Source of the DNA: Oscillospiraceae bacterium
Lineage (GTDB): Bacteria; Bacillota; Clostridia; Oscillospirales; Acutalibacteraceae
DNA length: 5,657 nt
Assembly (NCBI GenBank): GCA_902761265.1
Contig: CACWJV010000150.1
Coordinates: forward strand, 1 to 5,657
Direction: 5' to 3'
Numbering within the stretch: the first letter of the stretch is position 1; each line of letters opens with the position of its first letter. Made by a program: the position numbers and the translations under genes. Of this stretch, positions 1 through 4,852 are shown piece by piece. Under the pieces are notes generated by a model, which had not been told where the DNA came from, ran no database searches, and saw nothing but the letters and a program-made list of their open reading frames with translations.

Positions 1-950
1 CTGACCCAGCTTACGCAGTCGCTTTGCTGCAAAAATGCGGCGACCTTCTGTGCGTTTTCGCAATGCTGGCGCATCCGCAGCGGCAGCGTTTCCAGCCCGA
101 GGTTGAGCAAAAACGCGTTGTGCGGCGAGGGGATGGAACCGAGGTCGCGCATGAGCTGGCTGACGCATTTTGTGATAAACGCCGCTTTGCCGAAGCGTTC
201 GGTATAGACGATGCCGTGGTAGGAGTCGTCCGGTGTGGTCAGACCGGGGAACTTGTCGTTTTGGGTCCAGTCAAAGTTGCCGGAATCGACGACAACGCCG
301 CCCACCTGTGTGGCGTGGCCGTCCATATATTTTGTGGTGGAATGGGTCACGATGTCGGCGCCGAACTCAAACGGCCGGCAGTTGACGGGTGTTGGGAACG
401 TGTTGTCCACAATCAGCGGCACGCCGTGGCGGTGCGCGGCGAGCGCGAATTTTTCAATATCGAGCACATTGAGCGACGGATTCGACAACGTTTCGCCGAA
501 CACGCATTTGGTGTTCTCTTTGAACGCCGTTTCCAGCTCCTCGTCGGAGCAGTCGGGCGACACAAATGTGAAATCGACGCCCATACGGCGCAGCGTGACG
601 TTGAACAGATTGAACGTGCCGCCGTAGATGGCGACGGAGGAGACCACATGATCGCCGGCGGCGCAGAGATTGAGCACGGCAAACAGGTTGGCCGCCTGGC
701 CGGACGAAGTCAAAACCGCAGCCACGCCGCCTTCGAGCGCGGCGATTTTGGCGGCCACGGCGTCGTTGGTGGGATTGGCAAGACGGGTATAGAAATAGCC
801 GTCGTCCTCAAGGTCGAACATCTTGCCCATCGCGTCGCCGCTGTCGTATTTATAGGTGGTGCTTTGCACGATCGGCAGCACGATGGGTTCTTTATTGCCG
901 GGCTTGTAGCCGGCGCGGACGCATTTGGTCGCAATTTTATAATCTTTCAT
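1..950 (-). CDS. metY: O-acetylhomoserine sulfhydrylase family PLP enzyme (3' end off window)
   Basis: Cys/Met-metabolism PLP enzyme (fold type I), best read as O-acetyl-L-homoserine aminocarboxypropyltransferase, which makes homocysteine from O-acetylhomoserine and sulfide in the cytoplasm. Translating the minus strand from ATG at 950 gives 316 complete codons with no stop before the window edge; the family is about 425 residues, so roughly the last quarter is missing. Visible motifs: the YxYTR-type cofactor motif with Y54 and R56, followed by NPTNDAV; TSSGQAA at 81-87 (PLP phosphate region); VDNTF at 181-185 with the pyridine-nitrogen Asp D182; and THSTTKY around the Schiff-base lysine K207. 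The block FDLEDDGYFYTRLANPT resembles OAH sulfhydrylases more than cystathionine beta-lyases. Methionine gamma-lyase activity cannot be excluded. In-frame ATGs at 971 and 968 are possible starts, but 950 is preferred: it has GGGG at 958-961, 7 nt upstream, and the promoter places +1 near 981, leaving almost no leader for the earlier starts. It has its own promoter and is separate from the upstream operon. Confidence 0.9.
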   Translation of the reverse strand, partial: MKDYKIATKCVRAGYKPGNKEPIVLPIVQSTTYKYDSGDAMGKMFDLEDDGYFYTRLANPTNDAVAAKIAALEGGVAAVLTSSGQAANLFAVLNLCAAGDHVVSSVAIYGGTFNLFNVTLRRMGVDFTFVSPDCSDEELETAFKENTKCVFGETLSNPSLNVLDIEKFALAAHRHGVPLIVDNTFPTPVNCRPFEFGADIVTHSTTKYMDGHATQVGGVVVDSGNFDWTQNDKFPGLTTPDDSYHGIVYTERFGKAAFITKCVSQLMRDLGSIPSPHNAFLLNLGLETLPLRMRQHCENAQKVAAFLQQSDCVSWV

Positions 951-987
951 TTGACAGCCCCGTTTCATCATCGGATTCGGTGAAAGT

Positions 988-1016
988 ATTATAGTATAAT
1001 TTCCGGGAGAAGTCAA
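988..1016 (-). promoter_or_regulatory. Sigma-A (sigma-70 type) promoter of metY
   Basis: On the minus strand the -35 element TTGACT (1016-1011, five of six consensus bases) is followed by a spacer of exactly 17 nt (1010-994) and a perfect -10 TATAAT (993-988). Transcription would start near 981, giving a leader of about 31 nt before the metY ATG at 950. The -10 lies in a perfect odd palindrome (ATTATA-G-TATAAT, 988-1000), so TATAAT also appears on the plus strand, but no matching plus-strand -35 is visible. The start site is inferred from spacing. Confidence 0.85.
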
Positions 1017-1206
1017 GCGCCGCGCGATGTGTGGCGCAGGCGTCAGCCGACAGTTTTTAGTCGTCGGGGACGCGACGGATGTTGTGCGCGGTGGGAAGAA
1101 TGCGCCGCGAAGGGGAAGGGAGCTGACAGTACTTAGAATTGCAGCGTCGGTCCGGCTCTGTGCAATTGTCGCCCGCGGTGCTTTTGTGCGTCATCATAAA
1201 AGCACT

Positions 1207-1230
1207 ACCCGCTCTCACACGAGGGCGGGT
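1207..1230 (-). terminator. Probable rho-independent terminator of the prfA-to-aminopeptidase operon
   Basis: An inverted repeat with arms ACCCGC (1207-1212) and GCGGGT (1225-1230) lies 22 nt after the aminopeptidase stop. Inside it a further 3-bp stem (CTC/GAG) closes a 4-nt loop, separated from the outer stem by one position that is an A-C mismatch in minus-strand RNA but a U-G wobble in plus-strand RNA. On the minus strand the stem is followed by AGTGCTTTTATG, so the T-run is only four bases and begins several bases after the stem. The location supports a terminator; the weak T-tract lowers confidence. Confidence 0.6.
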
Positions 1231-1252
1231 ATTTGTCTATGCAGTTTTGTTT

Positions 1253-2650
1253 TCAGCTTCTGTAAAACGCTTCGCACGCCTTGAACGTGGAATACACGTC
1301 GGTTTTGGACACGACTTCAAACGGTGCGTGCATACTCAGCACGGGCACGCCGAGGTCGACCGCGTTGACGTCGAGGTTTGCGATATACAGCGCGACGGTT
1401 CCGCCGCCGCCTTCGTCCACCTTGCCCATCTCGCCGATCTGCCAGTGTACATTCGCGTTGTCGAGGATGGCGCGGATCTTGCCTACATATTCGGCGTTGG
1501 CGTCACTCGCTCCGCCTTTGCCGCGCGCGCCGGTGTATTTCGCGATCGAAACGCCGTGGTTGACAAACGAGGTGTTCGTTTTGTCATAGACCTGCGGGAA
1601 CGTGGGGTCAAATGCCGCGGTCACGTCGGCGGACAGGCAGTCGGAGTTGTGCAAAACATGGCGCGCCTTGACGCCCTGCATATCGGCGAGGTCTTCGATG
1701 AAGTATTTCATAAAGGACGAGTTGAGACCCGTGTTGCCGTCGGAGCCGATCTCTTCCTTGTCGGCGAGGACGGTCAGACAGGTGTGTTCGGGCACGTCGA
1801 GCGAAAACAGCGCTTCCATCGCCGGATAGGCGCACACGCGGTCGTCGTGGCCGTAGCCGCCGATGAGACTGCGGTCAAAGCCGATGTCGCGTACTTCAAA
1901 CGCCGGCACCGCTTCGAGCTCGGCGGACATAAAGTCGGTTTCGTCAATGCCGTATTTCTCGCACAGGAGCTTGAGAATCTGCAGCTTCACCAGCTCGCTG
2001 CCCTCGTCGCTCTTGAACGGACGCGAACCGATCACAAGGTTGAGCTCTTCGCCCTTGATACCCTCGGACAGCGTGCGTTTGGACTGCTCCTTGGCAAGGT
2101 GCGGCAAAAGATCGGTCACCACAAACTGCGGGTCGCCCTTGTCTTCGCCGAGCCGGACGTCGATCACACTGCCGTCTTTTTTGACAAATACGCCGTGCAG
2201 CGACAGCGGAATCGCCGCCCACTGATATTTGCGGATGCCGCCGTAGTAATGCGTTTTGAAATACGCCATCTCGGTGTCTTCATACAGCGGCGTCGGCTTC
2301 ATGTCGAGCCGCGGGGAGTCGATATGCGACGCCACGATTTTGACGCCTTCGGCGACGCTCTTTTTGCCGATGACGCAAAGGATCACGGATTTGCCGCGGT
2401 TGTCGTAATAGACCTTGTCGCCGGGTTTGTAGGACGCAAACGGATCAAACGGCACAAAGCCGTGCGCTGTCGCTTTTTCAATGACCGCTTTGTTGCATTC
2501 GCGCTCGGTTTTGGCGGCCTGCAAAAAGGCTTTGTAGCCGTCGCAAAACGCGTCCGCCGCGGCGAGTTCACTGTCGTGGTGCTTCAGGAAATGGTCGTTG
2601 TGGATTGCAAGCTGTTCCTGCAGCGCTTTCACTTCTTTTTTTTCTGACAT
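1253..2650 (-). CDS. M18 family metallo-aminopeptidase
   Basis: A 465-residue M18 (aspartyl aminopeptidase/aminopeptidase I) family enzyme, a cytosolic di-zinc exopeptidase that removes N-terminal residues from peptides. Full length for the bacterial subgroup often labelled M18 aminopeptidase 1 (apeA). Metal and catalytic residues follow family order: H109 in SHIDSPRLDMKP, D269 in GYGHDDRVCAYPAMEA, the catalytic/ligand pair E299-E300 in ADKEEIGSDG, D342 in SADVTAAFDP, and H441 in LSMHAPFE. The insert between H109 and D269 is the usual M18 dimerisation/lid region. The start is ATG at 2650, with a perfect AAGGAGG (2660-2666) 9 nt upstream; the frame stays open further upstream but that stretch overlaps the transglycosylase and has no family similarity. 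The SD begins inside the TAA stop of the preceding gene, so it is the last member of the operon. There is no signal peptide. Codons 3-5 contain a run of eight A. Substrate preference cannot be read from the sequence. Confidence 0.95.
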   Translation of the reverse strand: MSEKKEVKALQEQLAIHNDHFLKHHDSELAAADAFCDGYKAFLQAAKTERECNKAVIEKATAHGFVPFDPFASYKPGDKVYYDNRGKSVILCVIGKKSVAEGVKIVASHIDSPRLDMKPTPLYEDTEMAYFKTHYYGGIRKYQWAAIPLSLHGVFVKKDGSVIDVRLGEDKGDPQFVVTDLLPHLAKEQSKRTLSEGIKGEELNLVIGSRPFKSDEGSELVKLQILKLLCEKYGIDETDFMSAELEAVPAFEVRDIGFDRSLIGGYGHDDRVCAYPAMEALFSLDVPEHTCLTVLADKEEIGSDGNTGLNSSFMKYFIEDLADMQGVKARHVLHNSDCLSADVTAAFDPTFPQVYDKTNTSFVNHGVSIAKYTGARGKGGASDANAEYVGKIRAILDNANVHWQIGEMGKVDEGGGGTVALYIANLDVNAVDLGVPVLSMHAPFEVVSKTDVYSTFKACEAFYRS

Positions 2651-2659
2651 ATTGGAAAT

Positions 2660-2667
2660 CCTCCTTA
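2660..2667 (-). promoter_or_regulatory. Ribosome binding site of the aminopeptidase, overlapping the upstream stop
   Basis: TAAGGAGG on the minus strand contains the transglycosylase stop codon TAA (2667-2665) and a full AAGGAGG SD (2666-2660), 9 nt before ATG 2650. It fixes the start of the aminopeptidase, and ribosomes terminating upstream would sit on this SD. Confidence 0.85.
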
Positions 2668-3243
2668 GAGATTGTATAACCGTTTGTAGATCTCCCGTGT
2701 GCGCATCACCCGGTCGGCGTATTGCGCGGTGGACGGAAAGGGGATCGCTTTGAGCGTTTTGCCGTCGTCGGAATACTGCGGATTTTGCAGCCATTTTTCC
2801 ACGTTGCCCATCCCGGCGTGGTAGGCGCAGACCGCCACGCGCTCGTCGCCGAACTGCCGCAAAAGGATCTCATACAGCATACAGCCGTAGCGGATGGATG
2901 TTTCGGGGTCAAAAAGCTGCTCTTCGCCGCCCTTGTCGCCGGTCTTGCTTTGCAGCCACCGGTAGGTCTCGGGCATAATCTGCATCAGCCCGCGTGCGCC
3001 GACGTTGGACACGGCGTTCGGGTCAAAGCTGCTTTCGCATTTGATGACGGCATAGATAAAAGATTTTTCGAGCTTGTGCGCCGTTGTGTATGTTTCGACA
3101 AATTCATCGTAGCGCACCGGATATAATGTTTGCATCACCGCTTTGCGCACGGCAAAACCGCCGAGGACGATCCCCAGCAGCAGCACCGCCAGCGCGGCCC
3201 AGCCCAGCGGCTTCAGTTTTCGTTTGTGTTTGCGTCCGGGCAT
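2665..3243 (-). CDS. Membrane-anchored SLT-domain lytic transglycosylase
   Basis: A 192-residue protein of the soluble-lytic-transglycosylase (GH23, SLT) superfamily. Such enzymes cleave the MurNAc-GlcNAc bond of peptidoglycan, forming 1,6-anhydroMurNAc. Layout: a basic N-terminus (MPGRKHKRKLK), one hydrophobic segment at about 13-32 (uncleaved anchor or signal, N-in/C-out), then the SLT domain from about 45 to 175. Hallmarks: KLEKSFIYAVIKCESSFDP with catalytic E70, SNVGARGLMQIMP at 79-91, and AYHAGMGNVEKWL at 140-152 (the AYNAG motif with H for N). The ATG at 3243 is chosen because AAGGTGAT (3247-3254) lies just upstream and the transmembrane start fits; the upstream extension of the frame is antisense-like low-complexity sequence within coaE. 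Its first 31 nt overlap the coaE 3' end. The domain is short, with no extra binding modules, like the small Firmicutes transglycosylases. The family call is firm; its role in growth, division or sporulation is unknown. Confidence 0.93.
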   Translation of the reverse strand: MPGRKHKRKLKPLGWAALAVLLLGIVLGGFAVRKAVMQTLYPVRYDEFVETYTTAHKLEKSFIYAVIKCESSFDPNAVSNVGARGLMQIMPETYRWLQSKTGDKGGEEQLFDPETSIRYGCMLYEILLRQFGDERVAVCAYHAGMGNVEKWLQNPQYSDDGKTLKAIPFPSTAQYADRVMRTREIYKRLYNL

Positions 3244-3818
3244 GCGATCACCTTGGAAAGTTCGTCTTCGAGTGTATAGGGCGGATAGTTGCGGATGATA
3301 TAGTCGGCCTGCGACAGATACCAACGATCGTCTTTTTGCATCGCCATACGCGCGTTTGCCTGCGCTTCGGTCAGACCGTCGCGGGAAAGGATCCGCTGCA
3401 GCCGGATTTCGGGCGGCGCTGTGACCACGATGATCTTTTGGCAACGCGCCCTGCTCGGGCTTTCGAGCAAAGCCGCCGCGTCGAACACGCAGTGTGTATA
3501 GCCGGCGTTTTTCGCCTGTTCCATTTCCCGCTGCACCAGTTCGTCAATTGCCGGGTGGGTCAGGGCGTTGAGCAAAGCTACGCCGTTTTCGGTGCTGCGC
3601 AGCCGCTGCACCAGGCCCTTGCGGTCCAGATTGCCGTCGGGCAAAAGCAGATCTTCGCCGAACGTGTCTGCAATCCGGCGCAAAACGGGCGAACCGGGCA
3701 GCATGATTTCCCGCGCGAGCAAATCGCCGTCAATGACGTACCATCCCTTGTCGCGCAGCCATGCGGCGGCGGTGCTTTTGCCCGCGCCGGTTTTTCCGGT
3801 CAGTCCGTAACAGATCAT
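3213..3818 (-). CDS. coaE: Dephospho-CoA kinase
   Basis: A 201-residue P-loop kinase that phosphorylates the 3'-hydroxyl of the ribose in dephospho-CoA with ATP, the last step of CoA synthesis, in the cytosol. Visible motifs: Walker A GLTGKTGAGKS at 5-15 right at the N-terminus; VIDGDLLAREI at 28-38 with the acidic residues D30 and D32 of the CoaE substrate site; LLNALTHPAI at 82-91 (CoA-domain signature); FDAAALLES at 112-120; RDGLTEAQANARMAMQ at 146-161 (lid); and ADYIIRN at 171-177. The usual pattern in the last is D-N, so R176 is a small variation. Length is normal for the family. ATG 3818 is chosen because the P-loop follows at once and GAGGG (3824-3828) is 5 nt upstream; the open frame reaching 4094 is read-through antisense to nothing known and carries no CoaE similarity. 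It starts 8 nt after the YwlC stop and its end overlaps the transglycosylase start. Confidence 0.96.
   Translation of the reverse strand: MICYGLTGKTGAGKSTAAAWLRDKGWYVIDGDLLAREIMLPGSPVLRRIADTFGEDLLLPDGNLDRKGLVQRLRSTENGVALLNALTHPAIDELVQREMEQAKNAGYTHCVFDAAALLESPSRARCQKIIVVTAPPEIRLQRILSRDGLTEAQANARMAMQKDDRWYLSQADYIIRNYPPYTLEDELSKVIACPDANTNEN
3247..3254 (-). promoter_or_regulatory. Ribosome binding site of the lytic transglycosylase, inside coaE
   Basis: AAGGTGAT on the minus strand, ending 3 nt before ATG 3243 (AAGGTG core 5 nt before it). It lies within the coaE coding sequence and supports a start that overlaps coaE by 31 nt. Confidence 0.7.
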
Positions 3819-3823
3819 GAAGT

Positions 3824-3828
3824 CCCTC
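3824..3828 (-). promoter_or_regulatory. Ribosome binding site of coaE, overlapping the ywlC stop
   Basis: GAGGG on the minus strand, 5 nt before the coaE ATG at 3818. It shares bases with the TGA stop of ywlC (3829-3827). It decides the coaE start against the much longer upstream open frame. Confidence 0.75.
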
Positions 3829-4852
3829 ACAATTCTACAATGTGAAACGCGGCCGCGCGTACCAGCCGGTTGAACACGGCAAGACCCACGCCGTCCATTT
3901 GCGGAAACCGGGCAAAAACCTGCCCGGCGCCGCGGCTGTCTACGTCGCGCAGGGCGGCGAAAATATTGGCCGCCTGGCTTTTGCCGTCGGCTTCGTTGCC
4001 GAACGCGATGGCCGGCACGGGCAGCAGCGCCTCCTCGCCCGCAAAGCACAGCGCCAGTGTGTCGGGCGTTTTGTGTGCGTCCACATATTCGCAAAACTGC
4101 TGCAAGCTGCCCTTGAGGATCGTGACCTGCGCTTTGGGCGCGTAGTGCTTATATTTCATGCCGGGCGACGCTGCGGTCTTGCCGGCGGCAAGCTGATGAA
4201 ACACCGCATCGTCGATGTCGATGCTGCCGAGCACGCGTTCGAGCATTGCGGGCGTGATACCGCCCGGACGCAGCAGCCGCGGCTTGTTTCCGGCGAGCGA
4301 GAGCACGGTGGATTCCACACCTACGCTGCACGGCCCGGCGTCGACGATGCAGTCGATTTTGCCGTCCATGTCGTCTTTGACGTGCTGCGCCGTGGTCGGG
4401 CTCGGTTTGCCCGACGTGTTGGCCGACGGGGCCGCCAACGGCACGCCGGCAGTGTCGATGATGGCGCGGGCTACGGGGTGCGACGGCATACGCACCGCCA
4501 CGGTCGAAAGACCGCCGCTGACAACGGACGAGACGCGGTCGCTTTTCGGCAAAATGACGGTCAGCGGACCGGGCCAGAACGCGTCGGCAAGCTGTTTTGC
4601 CTGTGCGGGAATCTCCCGGACAAGCGGCGCCCACTGGGAATAATCACTGATATGGACGATCAGCGGATTGTCCGCCGGGCGTCCTTTGGCGCGAAAGATG
4701 CCGCGCACAGCGCAATCGTCGAGCGCGTTGGCGGCAAGCCCGTAGACCGTTTCGGTCGGGATGGCGGCAAGGCCGCCGCGCCGCAGAATTTCGCCGACGG
4801 TCCGGAGCGCCGGATCGCGCGGATCGCTGACGGAAAAAAACTGTGTGTTCAC
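3827..4852 (-). CDS. ywlC: L-threonylcarbamoyladenylate synthase, Sua5 type
   Basis: A 341-residue Sua5/YwlC-type enzyme that makes threonylcarbamoyl-AMP from threonine, bicarbonate and ATP. This is the first step of the t6A37 modification of ANN-decoding tRNAs; TsaD with TsaB/TsaE then transfers the group. The N-terminal YrdC/TsaC domain (about 13-200) shows PTETVYGLA at 32-40, RAKGRPADNPL at 54-64 (Lys/Arg substrate site), PGPLT at 94-98, PSANTSGKPSPT at 142-153, ESTVLSL at 180-186 and RPGGIT at 195-200. The linker SPGMKYKHYAP at 229-239 and a C-terminal Sua5 domain to the end mark it as the long Sua5 form, not the short TsaC. Start is GTG at 4852, overlapping the prfA TGA as GTGA, with GAGG (4863-4866) 10 nt upstream; no better start is nearby. 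A T7 run in codons 5-7 encodes Phe-Phe. It sits between prfA and coaE as part of the operon. Confidence 0.96.
   Translation of the reverse strand: MNTQFFSVSDPRDPALRTVGEILRRGGLAAIPTETVYGLAANALDDCAVRGIFRAKGRPADNPLIVHISDYSQWAPLVREIPAQAKQLADAFWPGPLTVILPKSDRVSSVVSGGLSTVAVRMPSHPVARAIIDTAGVPLAAPSANTSGKPSPTTAQHVKDDMDGKIDCIVDAGPCSVGVESTVLSLAGNKPRLLRPGGITPAMLERVLGSIDIDDAVFHQLAAGKTAASPGMKYKHYAPKAQVTILKGSLQQFCEYVDAHKTPDTLALCFAGEEALLPVPAIAFGNEADGKSQAANIFAALRDVDSRGAGQVFARFPQMDGVGLAVFNRLVRAAAFHIVEL

Larger units (their letters stand above)
951..1252. other. Intergenic region between the aminopeptidase and metY
   Basis: About 300 nt without a supported gene. It holds the metY promoter (988-1016) and the terminator-like hairpin (1207-1230). 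The middle, 1017-1206, has no protein-coding reading I believe in. It contains three modest inverted repeats: GCGCC/GGCGC at 1017-1021 and 1033-1037, directly upstream of the -35; CCGAC/GTCGG at 1047-1051 and 1063-1067; and AATTGCA/TGCAATT at 1137-1143 and 1161-1167. I looked on the minus strand for SAM-I riboswitch and T-box landmarks and saw none. An open frame of 85 codons on the plus strand (1027-1284) has no SD, no recognisable motif and runs into the aminopeptidase gene antisense, so it is not called. Confidence 0.7.

Noticed and set aside
966..971. Two in-frame ATGs as the metY start
   Set aside because: They would lie about 10 nt from the predicted transcription start with no SD; ATG 950 fits family N-termini and has GGGG 7 nt upstream. 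Not fully excluded.
24..983. Plus-strand open frame of 319 codons opposite metY
   Set aside because: It is antisense to a gene with full catalytic motifs, lacks an SD and recognisable domain, and has the Arg/His/Val-rich composition expected of a shadow frame in GC-rich DNA.
1017..1206. SAM riboswitch, T-box or small RNA upstream of metY
   Set aside because: No conserved core elements could be recognised on the minus strand, and the region lies upstream of the strong promoter, so it would not be in the leader.
1139..2647. Plus-strand open frame of 502 codons covering almost all of the aminopeptidase gene
   Set aside because: Long but antisense to a complete M18 enzyme; its composition (VVV, RRH, FVAVA repeats) mirrors codon bias of the real strand, and it has no motif or ribosome site.
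2651..2794. N-terminal extension of the aminopeptidase frame by 48 codons
   Set aside because: It overlaps the transglycosylase gene and ignores the perfect SD for ATG 2650.
3244..3444. N-terminal extension of the lytic transglycosylase frame by 67 codons
   Set aside because: It lies out of frame within coaE and would bury the basic start plus membrane anchor that a start at 3243 provides.
3819..4094. N-terminal extension of the coaE frame by 92 codons
   Set aside because: It overlaps ywlC out of frame, is Arg-rich and unlike any CoaE; ATG 3818 has an SD and is followed directly by the P-loop.
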